Part shown: piece after piece, positions 40,991 to 49,354 of the stretch
Numbering within the stretch: position 1 is the first letter of the stretch
How the letters are laid out: the number at the start of each line of letters is the position of its first letter
Source of the DNA: Bacteroidaceae bacterium
GTDB taxonomy: Bacteria; Bacteroidota; Bacteroidia; Bacteroidales; Bacteroidaceae
Direction of reading: 5' to 3'
DNA length: 49,354 nucleotides
Assembly: GCA_017557005.1 (NCBI GenBank)
Contig: JAFZFZ010000071.1
Coordinates: forward strand, 1-49,354
Made by a program: the position numbers and the translations under genes
The notes under the pieces: generated by a model
The model's database searches: none
What the model saw: only the letters and a program-made list of their open reading frames with translations
Told to the model about the DNA's origin: nothing

Positions 40991-41455
40991 TTACTGGCGC
41001 TTACCACCTGAGTAAACTACGTTCAATGCCCATGCTTCACGCAATGCCATCTTAACGTCGGTCACGATACCCATCTGGGTCTCCTGGTCGATCTTCATAG
41101 ATACACGCATAAAGGGCTTATCACGCTCAGGCATATTCTCACGCTCCATGTAGATGTAATCACGGATATCACCTACCTCTGCGAAGTCGTCGTTGAGCTG
41201 AATACGGCTGCTGAGACCCATCTTAGCGCGGAACTCCTTGGTGGGCTTACCGATGTAAACGTAAGACACCAATGACTTCTTCTCGAGCTTCTCAATCTCA
41301 GTACCTTTCGGAGTATCAAACTCTACCTTCAAGGTTACCTCACGCATAGAAGTTACCATCATGAAGAAGAACAGGATACTGAAGATCAAGTCAGGGAGTG
41401 ACGAGGTATTCAGTTCAGGAACTTCCTTGCTACCATTCTTATTAAATTTTCCCAT
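40991..41455 (-). CDS. ExbD-type proton-channel subunit (second copy)
   Basis: A 154-residue protein with one N-terminal membrane segment: SLPDLIFSILFFFMMVTSMR, where the Asp of the PD motif is in the place of the proton-carrying Asp of ExbD. The rest is a periplasmic domain. It starts two bases after the stop of the other ExbD gene. Two unlike ExbD proteins in tandem are normal for Bacteroidales and may form a mixed dimer. With ExbB they would power TonB-dependent import. Confidence 0.9.
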   Translation of the reverse strand: MGKFNKNGSKEVPELNTSSLPDLIFSILFFFMMVTSMREVTLKVEFDTPKGTEIEKLEKKSLVSYVYIGKPTKEFRAKMGLSSRIQLNDDFAEVGDIRDYIYMERENMPERDKPFMRVSMKIDQETQMGIVTDVKMALREAWALNVVYSGGKRQ

Positions 41456-41457
41456 GA

Positions 41458-42084
41458 TTAGTTTCCTCCATACTTTTTGGGTTCAGCCTCTGAAATCTTC
41501 ATCGGATACACACCTCTGATAGCCAAAGCCTCATCTGACTCGGGATCAAGATGTCTGTAGTACTTTCCGAATTTCTCGCGTGCCAACTCGTCGCGCAACT
41601 CGTTGTATGCTGCCATCAACTCATTCTGAATCTGGAAGTATACCTCGTAGCTTGTACTACGGTCAGTCTGCACAGAGATGATATGGTTCTTTGTCACCGG
41701 ATATGCACCAAGGATGGGCAGGGGGGGATCAGCAGGATGGAACTCCGGCATGTTTGCCTTATTCTCCGGATTGGCAATAAACTCCTTTGCAATCTCGCGC
41801 AAGTCCTCGGGCTGAACACCAGTCTTAGACACACGCTTTGACTCGTCACCATAGTAGTACATGATCTCGTTGTTCATGTTTACTGATACAACGAACACGT
41901 TTCTACCCTTCACCTTTACATCCTCATCCAATTGGTTAGGATCTGGTGGAGGCGGCAGACGGCGCACCAAACCAGTATCTGTATCCATTGAAGTGGTGAT
42001 CAAGAAGAAGATCAACAGGATGAACGAGATATCGGCCAATGAGCTACCATTCAATCCAGGAACTTTTCTTTTCTTCTTTGCCAT
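41458..42084 (-). CDS. ExbD-type proton-channel subunit (first copy)
   Basis: A 208-residue protein: a basic start (MAKKKRKVPGLNGSSL), then ADISFILLIFFLITTSMDTD, one membrane segment with the conserved Asp, and a larger periplasmic domain with RRLPPPPDPNQ. The domain NHIISVQTDRSTSYEVYFQI is typical of the family. It lies between the small membrane protein and the second ExbD on one transcript. Confidence 0.92.
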   Translation of the reverse strand: MAKKKRKVPGLNGSSLADISFILLIFFLITTSMDTDTGLVRRLPPPPDPNQLDEDVKVKGRNVFVVSVNMNNEIMYYYGDESKRVSKTGVQPEDLREIAKEFIANPENKANMPEFHPADPPLPILGAYPVTKNHIISVQTDRSTSYEVYFQIQNELMAAYNELRDELAREKFGKYYRHLDPESDEALAIRGVYPMKISEAEPKKYGGN

Positions 42085-42111
42085 AATTGAAATCTCCTAT
42101 TAAATTATGAC

Positions 42112-42582
42112 TTACTTCTTGAAAATTCCTGAAAGGCTAGCAACCAATGCAAGTGCAGTTACAACAAGCAATACATAAATAGTATAGATGATTGCATCTG
42201 TAGCTTGCAACCAGAAGGCATCTTCATAAAGACCTGTACCAGTCATGATGGGAGACGTGCTACCCATGAACCATGTTATAGCCAATACGGGGAGGAACAA
42301 CCACAAACCAACCTTAGCAAGGGCAACACCCCAGCCAGGCATATTAGAGTCAATCTTACCACCCTTAGCAGTCACAGCACCTACCAATGTGCAGATACCG
42401 CAGATTGCAGCCTGTGCATACATCCAGTACATCAACAGATCGGTGAACTGGGGTGACTTGTAGAGGCCACTGGGGAGCGACTCTTGATTTCCGAATCCAA
42501 CGCAGAAGAACAGCACCAATACCACAGCAGAGATGGCAAGGAGCAGGTAATATACGATGGATGCTATTTTACTCGCTTTCAT
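42112..42582 (-). CDS. Small four-segment membrane protein of the exbB-exbD operon
   Basis: A 156-residue protein with four predicted membrane segments (IVYYLLLAISAVVLVLFFCV; MYAQAAICGICTLVGAV; VALAKVGLWLFLPVLAIT; IYTIYVLLVVTALALVASLS). It is encoded between exbB and the exbD genes, as in many Bacteroidales. Its function is unknown. It may be an accessory of the motor complex. Confidence 0.8.
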   Translation of the reverse strand: MKASKIASIVYYLLLAISAVVLVLFFCVGFGNQESLPSGLYKSPQFTDLLMYWMYAQAAICGICTLVGAVTAKGGKIDSNMPGWGVALAKVGLWLFLPVLAITWFMGSTSPIMTGTGLYEDAFWLQATDAIIYTIYVLLVVTALALVASLSGIFKK

Positions 42583-42606
42583 TGTTATTTTCTCAGTTAA
42601 TGTTAA

Positions 42607-43431
42607 TTACTTCTTCAAGTTGTACTTCATGATCATATCCAAGAGAGTGATAGAAGAATCCTCCATATCAGTTGTCAAAGACTCAATCTTAGAAAGGATG
42701 AAGTTGTAGAAAATCTGAAGAACGAGAGCAACGATAATACCGAAGATAGTGGTAATCAAAGCCACCTTCATACCGCCGGCAACAACAGTGGGGCTAATAT
42801 CACCAGCCTTCTGGATATCGTCGAACGCCATAACCATACCGATCACAGTACCCAAGAATCCGAGTGAGGGAGCCATAGCGATGAAGAGAGTTACCCATGA
42901 GCAGTTCTTCTCGAGAGCAGCAGACTGAACGCCACCGTAAGAAACAACTGAACGCTCAACTACGTCGAGACCCTCATCGATACGCAAAAGACCCTGATAG
43001 CAGATAGAAGCTACAGGACCGCGTGTGTTGCGGCAAATCTCCTTAGCACCTTCTACATCACCCTTAGCCAAAGCAGCCTCGATAGCAGCCATGAGCTTCT
43101 TGGTGTTAACCTCAGCGAGGCTCAAGTAGATGATACGCTCGATACAGAATGCCAAACCGAGTACCAAAGAGATAGCTACCAATGACATGAAGCTTGCATC
43201 ACCCTCGATGAACTTTGTCTTAAGAGCCTTGTGCATACCTACAGTCTCCTCCTCAACGGGAGCAACCTCAGCGGGCTCATCTACTACTGCTGAGTCAACT
43301 GCTGCTGAGTCAACTGCTGCTGAATCAACTGTCTCTGTTTGTGGAGCTGCTGCGTCTTGAGCAACCACTGTCTGTGTAAATCCTACTGAGAGGATACCGA
43401 ACATTGCAACTACTGCAAAAATCTTTTTCAT
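42607..43431 (-). CDS. exbB: ExbB/MotA-TolQ-type proton-channel protein
   Basis: A 274-residue protein with a signal-like first segment (MKKIFAVVAMFGILSVGFTQ), an acidic Ala/Val/Asp-rich linker (VDSAAVDSAAVDSAVVDEPA), a membrane segment (SLVAISLVLGLAFCIERIIY), a cytoplasmic loop (ICRNTRGPVASICYQGLLRI), and a MotA/TolQ/ExbB domain (WVTLFIAMAPSLGFLGTVIG, MVMAFD, VVAGGMKVALITTIFGIIVA). It forms the proton channel that drives TonB. The linker is encoded by a 15-bp tandem repeat (43283-43327). It is first in an operon of four genes. Confidence 0.93.
   Translation of the reverse strand: MKKIFAVVAMFGILSVGFTQTVVAQDAAAPQTETVDSAAVDSAAVDSAVVDEPAEVAPVEEETVGMHKALKTKFIEGDASFMSLVAISLVLGLAFCIERIIYLSLAEVNTKKLMAAIEAALAKGDVEGAKEICRNTRGPVASICYQGLLRIDEGLDVVERSVVSYGGVQSAALEKNCSWVTLFIAMAPSLGFLGTVIGMVMAFDDIQKAGDISPTVVAGGMKVALITTIFGIIVALVLQIFYNFILSKIESLTTDMEDSSITLLDMIMKYNLKK
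43283..43327 (-). repeat. Three 15-bp tandem repeats in exbB
   Basis: ACTACTGCTGAGTCA, ACTGCTGCTGAGTCA and ACTGCTGCTGAATCA follow each other on the plus strand. In the minus frame they encode three copies of (D/A)SA(A/V)V-type units in the linker between the first segment and the channel domain. The copy number could change without breaking the frame. Confidence 0.85.
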
Positions 43432-43504
43432 TGTGTGTTACTTTTAATTAATACTATTTAAAATTATTACTCTATTTCTTATCATTCAAAATCATTGCTC
43501 CGTG

Positions 43505-43592
43505 CGGAAAGAAGGGGATTCGAACCCCTGATACGCTTTTGACGTATACACGCTTTCCAGGCGTGCCTCTTCAACCACTCGAGCACCTTTCC
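43505..43592 (-). tRNA. tRNA-Ser (anticodon GGA)
   Basis: Read on the minus strand it starts GGAAAGGTGCTCGAGTGGTT and has the anticodon loop CCTGGAAAGCG with GGA. It has a long variable arm (ATACG...CGTAT), as expected for serine tRNA, and a T-loop GGTTCGAATCC. The 3' CCA is not encoded. The length is 88 bases. Confidence 0.96.
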
Positions 43593-43817
43593 ATGGCACC
43601 ATTTCAATGACGGGCCTCGGAAAACGGGTGCAAATTACAAATAAATTCTGTAATCCACACCATTTTCAGCTACAAAAGTATTCATTTTTTTTGTTGTGAC
43701 CATAAATTTTTCCTTTTATCTTCAAAAAAACGTCACTTTTTATGATTTTTGAAAACATTTGGGTGTATAAATTTATTTATTTCCAGTTTATCTGTGTATT
43801 TTTCGAGGCAAATGATT

Positions 43818-43825
43818 TATCTTTG
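43818..43825 (+). promoter_or_regulatory. -7 box of the sppA-lpxK-pnp-thiL operon
   Basis: TATCTTTG lies 53 bp before the sppA ATG. The gap 43593-43878 before it is A/T-rich and holds no gene. Confidence 0.6.
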
Positions 43826-43878
43826 TAACCACATTAAGAGACACCCCAACCAAGTATAACCAATAACACATATTATAT

Positions 43879-45660
43879 ATGAAAGATTTCTTGAAATACA
43901 CCTTGGCCACCATCGTGGGCCTCATCGCCTGCACCATCATCCTATCGGTCATCGGTATTGTATCCATCGTAGGCATAGCCGCATCGGCTGGCAGTGCCAC
44001 CACTACTACCATCACTGAGAACAGTCTGTTCAAGCTCGAGTTGAAGGGCACAGTCAACGAACGTGTGGTAGAGAACCCCTTTGCCGCTCTCATGGGCGAG
44101 AAGCAGAGCGCCCTTGGTCTCAACGACATCCTTGCAAGCATCGAGAAGGCTGCCGAGAACGACCTCATTAAAGGTATCTACCTTGAGGCAGGCAACATCA
44201 GCGCCCAGCCCGCCAGCACCGAGGAGATCCGCAATGCACTCCTCCGCTTCAAGCAGACGGGTAAGTTCATCGTGGCTTACGGCGACACCTATAGCGAGTC
44301 AGACTACTACATCTGCAGCGTAGCCGACAAGATCATCCTCAACCCCAAAGGTATCGTCGACTGGCATGGCTTGGCCTCGCAAACCATCTACTTCAAAGAC
44401 CTGCTCGACCTGGCAGGCGTAGAGATGGAGGTATTCAAAGTCGGCACCTACAAGTCGGCCGTAGAGCCCTACACCTCAATGGAGATGAGCGCCGAAAACC
44501 GCGAACAGATCACCGCCTACATCACCTCTATCTGGGACAATATGGTGGAGAACGTATCGCTCTCACGCGGCATCAGCGCTGAAAAGCTCAACTACTATGC
44601 TGATCAGTACATGGCCTTCTGCCCCACCGAGGAGTGCCTCGCCGCAGGTTTGGTTGACACTCTATTATATAAGGATGCCACCAAGGATTACCTGAAACAA
44701 CTCATGAATACCGACGAGGACGACCGTCTCGAAGTGGTAACCCTCGACGATGTGAAGAACATCCAAAAGAACGTACCCCTCGACAAGAGCGGCAACATCA
44801 TCGCCATGTACTATGCTGAGGGCCAGATTGTAGACAGTCCCTCTACAAGCGTGAACACCTCTCCCGAGATTGTGGGCGATAAGGTGTGCACCGACCTGCG
44901 CAAACTGCGCGACGACGACAATGTGAAGGCCGTGATCCTGCGCGTCAATTCACCGGGCGGAAGCGCCTACGCATCAGAGCAGATCTGGAACGAGATCGTG
45001 CAGCTCAAGGCCAAGAAACCCGTCATCGTATCAATGGGCGACTTCGCCGCATCGGGCGGATACTACATCTCATGCGCTGCCGACACCATCATCGCACAGC
45101 CCAACACACTGACTGGCTCTATCGGCATCTTCGGCATGTTCCCCAACCCGCACAAGCTCATCACCGATAAGTTGAAGCTCAACATCGAGACCGTGAAGAC
45201 CAACCGCTTTGCCGACTTCGGTGCTATGGGCCGTCCCTTCAGTAGCGCCGAGCGTGCCATCATGCAGCGCTACATCAACGAGGGTTACGCCAACTTCATC
45301 CAGCGTTGTGCCGATGGTCGTGGCATGGCTAATGCCGACATTGAAGCCGTAGCTCAAGGCCGCGTATGGACCGGCGAGATGGCGCAAAACATCGGTCTCG
45401 TTGACCTCTTGGGCGACATCGAGTTGGCCGAGGAGATAGCAGCCGAGAAGGCTGGCATCGAGAGCTACACCCTCATCAGCTACCCCAAAGAGCAGAACAT
45501 GCTCGCCACGCTGCTCGACAAGACCAAAGAGAGCTACATCGAAGCACGCATCGGCAAGCTTGCCGGCGATTTGAAGCAGGAGCTCAACCTCCTCTACAAC
45601 ATCGACAACTGGAGCCATCTCCAGGCTCGCATGCCCTACGAGATACACCTGATGTACTAA
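43879..45660 (+). CDS. sppA: Signal peptide peptidase SppA (long form)
   Basis: A 593-residue membrane protease of the double-domain (67-kDa) type with an N-terminal membrane segment (TLATIVGLIACTIILSVIGI). The first half has Lys192 in KVGTYKSAVEP, matching the catalytic Lys of E. coli SppA. The second half has the nucleophile Ser392 in MGDFAASGGYY. Other blocks: RVNSPGGSAYASEQIW, NTLTGSIGIFG, and RVWTGEMAQNIGLVD. SppA cuts up signal peptides left in the inner membrane. It is the first gene of a plus-strand run, 12 bp before lpxK. Confidence 0.96.
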   Translation: MKDFLKYTLATIVGLIACTIILSVIGIVSIVGIAASAGSATTTTITENSLFKLELKGTVNERVVENPFAALMGEKQSALGLNDILASIEKAAENDLIKGIYLEAGNISAQPASTEEIRNALLRFKQTGKFIVAYGDTYSESDYYICSVADKIILNPKGIVDWHGLASQTIYFKDLLDLAGVEMEVFKVGTYKSAVEPYTSMEMSAENREQITAYITSIWDNMVENVSLSRGISAEKLNYYADQYMAFCPTEECLAAGLVDTLLYKDATKDYLKQLMNTDEDDRLEVVTLDDVKNIQKNVPLDKSGNIIAMYYAEGQIVDSPSTSVNTSPEIVGDKVCTDLRKLRDDDNVKAVILRVNSPGGSAYASEQIWNEIVQLKAKKPVIVSMGDFAASGGYYISCAADTIIAQPNTLTGSIGIFGMFPNPHKLITDKLKLNIETVKTNRFADFGAMGRPFSSAERAIMQRYINEGYANFIQRCADGRGMANADIEAVAQGRVWTGEMAQNIGLVDLLGDIELAEEIAAEKAGIESYTLISYPKEQNMLATLLDKTKESYIEARIGKLAGDLKQELNLLYNIDNWSHLQARMPYEIHLMY

Positions 45661-45672
45661 TCCGTTCTACAC

Positions 45673-46794
45673 ATGAGCCAAGCACCCGCAAAGAAACACT
45701 GGTACCTCGCGCCTCTCTCCATTCTATATAGGATGGCGATAGGGCTACGCAACAAACTCTTCGACTGGGAGATACTCCCCTCCGAGGAGTTTGAGATACC
45801 CGTCATCTCTGTGGGCAACCTCACCGTAGGTGGCACGGGCAAGACCCCGCACACCGAGTACCTCATCGGTCTGCTCCACAAGAAGTTCAAAGTGGCCCTG
45901 CTGAGCCGAGGTTACAAGCGCAAGAGCTCGGGCTTCCTACTTGCCTCCGACGCCAGCACCTCGCGCGACATTGGCGACGAACCCTATCAAGCCAAGCACA
46001 AATACCCGGGCATCCATGTAGCCGTGGATGCCGACCGTCGTCACGGAATCCAAAAGCTATGCACCGAGCCCGCCTCACAAGACACCGAGGTGATACTACT
46101 CGACGATGCCTTCCAGCACCGCTACGTGACTCCCGGTATCAACATCGTGCTCATGGACTATAACCGTCCCATCTACGAGGACACGCTCCTTCCCGCTGGC
46201 CGCTTGCGCGAGCCTGCCTCGAGCCTACAACGTGCACAGGTCATCATCGTCACCAAGTGCCCCAAGGACATCAAGCCCATCGACTTCCGCATCGTGGCCA
46301 AGCACCTTGAGATGCGCCCCTACCAGCGCCTCTACTTCACCACCTTCGCCTACGGAAGCCTCAAGGCCTTTGCCCCCACCGGCGAGCTACGCGAACTCAG
46401 TACCCTCACCGCCGACACCCACATCGTGCTCGTTACCGGCATCGCCTCGGCAGCCCCCCTGGTGGACAAGTTGCGCGAGTACACCGAGCATATCACCCAC
46501 CTCGAGTATGGCGACCATCACAACTTCACCCGTGCCGAGCTGAAACACATCGAGCTGACCTACGATGCCATCGATGCGGCCGACAAGCTCATCATCACCA
46601 CCGAGAAGGATGCCGCCCGCCTATGCGGCTACACCCTTACCGACACGCTCGTCCACAACACCTACGTGCTCCCCATCGAGGTAGAATTCCTGCAAGAGCA
46701 ACAAGAGAAATTCAATCATTATATCATTGACTATGTTAGCAAAAATTCAAGAAACCGCATCGTTCATCAGAGAACGCATGCACACAAATCCTGA
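45673..46794 (+). CDS. lpxK: Tetraacyldisaccharide 4'-kinase
   Basis: A 373-residue enzyme of lipid A synthesis that phosphorylates the 4' position of the disaccharide. The N-terminal membrane-associated helix ([20 protein letters not shown]) is followed by [14 protein letters not shown] (Walker A, 53-59), [49 protein letters not shown] and [20 protein letters not shown]. It ends 62 bp inside the next gene. The last residues (about 350-373, [14 protein letters not shown]) are encoded by that overlap. Confidence 0.96.
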   Translation: MSQAPAKKHWYLAPLSILYRMAIGLRNKLFDWEILPSEEFEIPVISVGNLTVGGTGKTPHTEYLIGLLHKKFKVALLSRGYKRKSSGFLLASDASTSRDIGDEPYQAKHKYPGIHVAVDADRRHGIQKLCTEPASQDTEVILLDDAFQHRYVTPGINIVLMDYNRPIYEDTLLPAGRLREPASSLQRAQVIIVTKCPKDIKPIDFRIVAKHLEMRPYQRLYFTTFAYGSLKAFAPTGELRELSTLTADTHIVLVTGIASAAPLVDKLREYTEHITHLEYGDHHNFTRAELKHIELTYDAIDAADKLIITTEKDAARLCGYTLTDTLVHNTYVLPIEVEFLQEQQEKFNHYIIDYVSKNSRNRIVHQRTHAHKS

Positions 46795-47545
46795 GACCGC
46801 CATCATCCTGGGTACCGGTCTGGGCAGTCTTGTAAATGAGATAACAGACAAGTACGAGATCAAGTACGAGGATATCCCCCACTTCCCCATCTCTACCGTT
46901 GAGGGACACAGTGGCAAGCTCATCTTCGGCCGTCTCGGCGACAAGGATATCATGGCCATGCAAGGCCGCTTCCACTACTACGAGGGCTACTCCATGAAGG
47001 AGGTGACCTTCCCCGTGCGTGTGATGCGCGAACTGGGCATCAAGACCCTCTTCGTATCGAACGCAGCAGGAGGCATGCACCCCGACTTTGAGATTGGCGA
47101 CCTCATGATCATCACTGACCACATCAACTTCTTCCCCGAGCACCCGCTGCGTGGCAAGAACATCGACTACGGCCCCCGCTTCCCCGATATGAGCGAGACC
47201 TATGACCGCGGCCTCATCGCCCAAGCCAAAGCCATCGCAGCCGCGAAGGGCATCCGCGTAGTCGAGGGCGTCTATGTAGGCGTCAGCGGCCCTACCTTCG
47301 AGACCCCCGCCGAGTATAAGATGTTCCGCACCTTCGGAGCCGACGCCGTAGGCATGAGCACTGTGCCCGAGGTCATCGTGGCCAAGCATTGCGGCATCCG
47401 CGTCTTCGGCATGTCAGTCATCACCGACCTCGGCGTAGAGGGCAAGATCGTAGAGGTCACCCACGAAGAGGTGCAGGCAGCAGCCGACAAGGCACAGCCC
47501 CTCATGACCGAGATCATGCGCACACTGATCAACGATGCCAACTGA
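46733..47545 (+). CDS. punA: Purine nucleoside phosphorylase (trimeric type)
   Basis: A 270-residue enzyme, [20 protein letters not shown]..., from the ATG at 46733. It cleaves guanosine and inosine with phosphate. Signatures: [13 protein letters not shown] (phosphate loop), [66 protein letters not shown] and [15 protein letters not shown]. The start overlaps lpxK by 62 bp. The symbol follows the trimeric family; the naming in this genus may differ. Confidence 0.94.
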   Translation: MLAKIQETASFIRERMHTNPETAIILGTGLGSLVNEITDKYEIKYEDIPHFPISTVEGHSGKLIFGRLGDKDIMAMQGRFHYYEGYSMKEVTFPVRVMRELGIKTLFVSNAAGGMHPDFEIGDLMIITDHINFFPEHPLRGKNIDYGPRFPDMSETYDRGLIAQAKAIAAAKGIRVVEGVYVGVSGPTFETPAEYKMFRTFGADAVGMSTVPEVIVAKHCGIRVFGMSVITDLGVEGKIVEVTHEEVQAAADKAQPLMTEIMRTLINDAN

Positions 47546-47563
47546 TTTACCAACCAGCAGTTT

Positions 47564-47593
47564 CGGAGTTCTCTGAGTTCTCCGAGAACTCCG
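47564..47593. repeat. 10-bp inverted repeat between pnp and thiL
   Basis: CGGAGTTCTC (47564-47573) and GAGAACTCCG (47584-47593) flank a loop that again contains GAGTTCTCC. There is no T run, so it is unlikely to stop transcription. It may be a REP-like palindrome. Confidence 0.6.
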
Positions 47594-47615
47594 AATCCCC
47601 TATAAATAAAGAACA

Positions 47616-48656
47616 ATGGAACAAAACAAGAAGACCCCCATATCATCACTCGGCGAGTTTGGCCTCATCCGCCACCTCACCGAAAACATCACCCTCGAGA
47701 ACGCCTCATCTAAATATGGTGTTGGCGACGACTGCGCCGTACTTGAGTACCCCAACAGCCAAGTACTCGTGAGCACCGACCTCCTCATGGAGGGCGTACA
47801 CTTTGACCTCACCTACGTGCCCCTCAAGCACCTCGGATACAAGGCCATCATGGTCAACCTCTCCGACATCTACGCCATGAACGGCACCCCTCGCCAGGTC
47901 ACCGTATCGCTCGCCATCAGCAAGCGTTTCGGCGTCGAGGACGTCGAGGAGCTCTATGCCGGCATGCGCCTGGCTTGTGAGGCACACCACGTCGACATCG
48001 TAGGTGGCGACACCACCTCATCATACACCGGCCTTGCCATCAGCATCACCGTCATTGGCGACGCCCCCAAAGACAAGATCACCTACCGCAACGGAGCCAA
48101 AGAGACCGACCTCATCTGCGTATCGGGCAACCTCGGAGCCGCCTACATGGGCTTGCAGCTACTCGAGCGCGAGAAGAGCGTGTTCATGGGCGAGAGCGAT
48201 GCCCAGCCCGACTTCTCCGGCAAGGAGTACCTCCTCGAGCGCCAGCTCAAGCCCGAGGCACGTCGCGACATCGTAGCCGCTTTGGCCGAGGCAGGCGTGA
48301 AGCCCACCGCCATGATCGACATCTCTGACGGACTCTCATCAGAGCTCATGCACATCTGCAAGCAGAGTGGTACCGGCTGCCGCGTATACGAAGAGCACAT
48401 CCCGCTCGACTACCAAACCGCCGTCATGGCCGAGGAGTTCAATATGAACGTCAGCACCTGCGCCCTCAATGGTGGCGAAGACTACGAACTGCTCTTCACC
48501 GTGCCCCTGGCCGACTACGACAAGGTGAGCAAGCTCAAGGACATCCGCCTCGTAGGTCACATCACCAAGCCCGAACTGGGTTGCATGCTCGTCACCCGCG
48601 ATGGCGGCGAGATGGAGCTCAAGGCCCAAGGATGGCAAGCCCTGAACGAAGCGTAA
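47616..48656 (+). CDS. thiL: Thiamine-monophosphate kinase
   Basis: A 346-residue enzyme that makes thiamine pyrophosphate from thiamine monophosphate and ATP. Signatures of the AIR-synthase-like fold: GEFGLIRHLTE, KYGVGDDCAVLEY, VLVSTDLLMEGVHFD, VNLSDIYAMNGTPRQVTVSL, DIVGGDTTSS, AMIDISDGLSSEL and LNGGEDYELLFTV. It is last in the sppA run and is followed by a strong terminator. No TPP riboswitch is visible in the 70 bp before it. Confidence 0.97.
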   Translation: MEQNKKTPISSLGEFGLIRHLTENITLENASSKYGVGDDCAVLEYPNSQVLVSTDLLMEGVHFDLTYVPLKHLGYKAIMVNLSDIYAMNGTPRQVTVSLAISKRFGVEDVEELYAGMRLACEAHHVDIVGGDTTSSYTGLAISITVIGDAPKDKITYRNGAKETDLICVSGNLGAAYMGLQLLEREKSVFMGESDAQPDFSGKEYLLERQLKPEARRDIVAALAEAGVKPTAMIDISDGLSSELMHICKQSGTGCRVYEEHIPLDYQTAVMAEEFNMNVSTCALNGGEDYELLFTVPLADYDKVSKLKDIRLVGHITKPELGCMLVTRDGGEMELKAQGWQALNEA

Positions 48657-48679
48657 GCCCTACGGTCTACATCAAACAG

Positions 48680-48718
48680 CGTCCCTCACTGCTCAGCAAG
48701 TGAGGGACGTGATTTTTA
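48680..48718 (+). terminator. Terminator of the sppA-thiL run
   Basis: CGTCCCTCACT (48680-48690) and AGTGAGGGACG (48699-48709) form an 11-bp perfect stem with an 8-base loop, followed by TGATTTTTAT. Confidence 0.9.
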
Positions 48719-48902
48719 TAAAGCAAGAAAATCCCCACCAGTCTCACGACTAATGGGGACACTAATCCTTAATATATACTATGAAAGACTTATTAGCGAT
48801 AAAATCCAAACAGATTCTAAGGATTGGTAGATAATGTCGATGGCGCGAAGACAAAACTATTTATGAAATATCCGTCATTTTTCATAAAGAAAATAGAGTA
48901 GG

Positions 48903-48931
48903 AAAAGCAGACTTTTGGAGGTCTGCTTTTT
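48903..48931. terminator. Terminator-like hairpin without an assigned gene
   Basis: AAAAGCAGAC (48903-48912) and GTCTGCTTTT (48921-48930) form a perfect 10-bp stem with an A run before and a T run after, so it could work in both directions. Confidence 0.7.
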
Positions 48932-49101
48932 CTATGTTTGTCAGCAAAAATGGCAATGCAGACTCGAATACGGACTTTCCTTTCCGATGCTTTAAAGACT
49001 GCCCACGTTGAAGTATTTTTGTAGTTGGCTCTCAACCCTCAACTCTCAGCCAACGGCCAAAAGCCAATAGCCCCAAAAACGCACTTGCCATTATGAAAAA
49101 A

Positions 49102-49145
49102 CGCATATCCCTTTTTGCCGAATCGCATATCCCTTTTTTAGGAAT
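49102..49145. repeat. Two 22-bp direct repeats (CGCATATCCCTTTTT type)
   Basis: CGCATATCCCTTTTTGCCGAAT is followed directly by a copy reading CGCATATCCC-TTTTTT-AGGAAT, and then by CGCCTATGCGATTTTT. Bacteroidales spacers often hold such units. Confidence 0.75.
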
Positions 49146-49210
49146 CGCCTATGCGATTTTTCGCCCGCTGCCTCCGCGCACCGGACACTGGATATTCCCG
49201 CGAGTTTCCG

Positions 49211-49234
49211 CCATTCCGCCATTCCGCCATTCCG
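49211..49234. repeat. Three 8-bp tandem repeats, CCATTCCG
   Basis: CCATTCCG occurs three times in direct succession, then CCA, about 50 bp before the right-edge gene start. Confidence 0.85.
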
Positions 49235-49282
49235 CCACTATATATATGTTTATTGATGCACAAACCTTAAAACTCGACCGAT

Positions 49283-49354
49283 ATGAATGACAATCAAATG
49301 ATTAACACCGATGTACTGCAGCTCATCAACACACCAACGGAAAACGCACCGACC
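49283..49354 (+). CDS. Start of a gene running off the right edge
   Basis: ATG 49283 opens a frame to the end of the window: MNDNQMINTDVLQLINTPTE then NAPT, 24 residues. There is no stop. Polar, well-mixed residues differ from the repeat-derived frames just upstream. A short frame MFIDAQTLKLDRYE (from 49246) ends inside its start (ATGAATGA). Too little is present to name a family. Confidence 0.45.
   Translation, partial: MNDNQMINTDVLQLINTPTENAPT

Larger units (their letters stand above)
48719..49282. other. Gene-free stretch with hairpins and simple repeats
   Basis: Contents in order: a hairpin CCCCAccAGTC/GACTaaTGGGG at about 48733-48757; a terminator-like hairpin (48903-48931); a GTTGGCT/AGCCAAC inverted repeat (49024-49030 and 49048-49054) with a CTCAACCCTCAACTCTC loop; a 22-bp direct repeat (49102-49145); and an 8-bp tandem repeat (49211-49234). 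Open frames here run through the repeats and are not believable as genes. Confidence 0.6.

Noticed and set aside
47546..47615. TPP riboswitch ahead of thiL
   Set aside because: The 70-bp gap holds only a simple palindrome and none of the conserved riboswitch blocks.
48817..49035. Minus-strand frame of 72 codons in the right-hand gap
   Set aside because: It runs through a terminator hairpin and has no family pattern or promoter.
49093..49290. Plus-strand frame MKKRISLFAESHIPFLGIAY... at the right end
   Set aside because: It is translated from the 22-bp and 8-bp repeats and is probably not a gene.
1..49354. CRISPR arrays, insertion sequences, integrases or rRNA genes
   Set aside because: No regularly spaced repeat array, transposase, recombinase or rRNA sequence was seen in either strand.

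Overview
The window looks like a chromosomal segment of a gut-type Bacteroidales bacterium, most likely Prevotellaceae-like. The evidence is promoter -7 boxes of the Bacteroidota type (TAnnTTTG) ahead of many genes, little use of Shine-Dalgarno sites, DUF3244 and DUF5013-like domains, a BT4734-like protein, glycine-lipid genes (glsA/glsB), a PorE-like type IX secretion system (T9SS) lipoprotein, and many secreted proteins ending in a short T9SS-type tail (G-[IL]-[YF]-[IV]-x-x-G-x-K-x-[VI]-x-K). The genus is inferred; no rRNA gene is present to settle it.

Layout. (1) 1-2250 is an accessory edge: a BT4734-like (VirE_N) gene running off the left end and carrying an in-frame palindromic insert, a DUF4160/DUF2442 pair that resembles toxin-antitoxin modules, a frameshifted XRE-type gene, and spacers made of CGTTAACG/CGTCATCG repeats. 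(2) 2249-5650, minus strand: a PstS-like lipoprotein, a DUF3244 protein and a TPR membrane regulator-like lipoprotein. (3) 5811-25682, minus strand: a 20-kb block of six secreted multidomain proteins. These are a putative zinc protease with lectin-like modules, a GH29 fucosidase, a GH97 enzyme, an SGNH esterase fused to a second GH29, a protein made only of binding-type modules, and a GH78 rhamnosidase. Five of the six end in a T9SS-type tail; no SusC/SusD pair is present. A divergent AraC regulator (25804-26673) and an L-rhamnose mutarotase (26743-27120) flank the block. (4) 27243-40779: mainly housekeeping genes (pgk, nth, an ECF sigma/anti-sigma/plug-repeat trio, porE-like, glsB-glsA-permease, an RsmF-like methyltransferase, thyA-folA). 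(5) 40991-43431: an exbB/exbD-type proton-channel operon, then tRNA-Ser(GGA). (6) 43879-48656, plus strand: sppA, lpxK, a purine nucleoside phosphorylase and thiL. (7) 48657-49354: spacer repeats and the first codons of a gene running off the right end.

How it fits together. The secreted block probably attacks a fucose-, galactose- and rhamnose-bearing glycan or glycoprotein outside the cell, and its exporter would be the T9SS, of which the PorE-like lipoprotein at 31550-33577 is a likely periplasmic part. A shared sequence, ATAGGACAATATTGAC or close to it, lies upstream of the GH29, GH97 and GH78 genes. At GH29 and GH78/araC it forms the second of two half-sites spaced 21 bp, as expected for an AraC-family activator, so the divergent regulator is the best candidate to control them. 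Shared modules and a shared, nearly identical 3' end between two of the genes show that the block has grown by duplication and module exchange.
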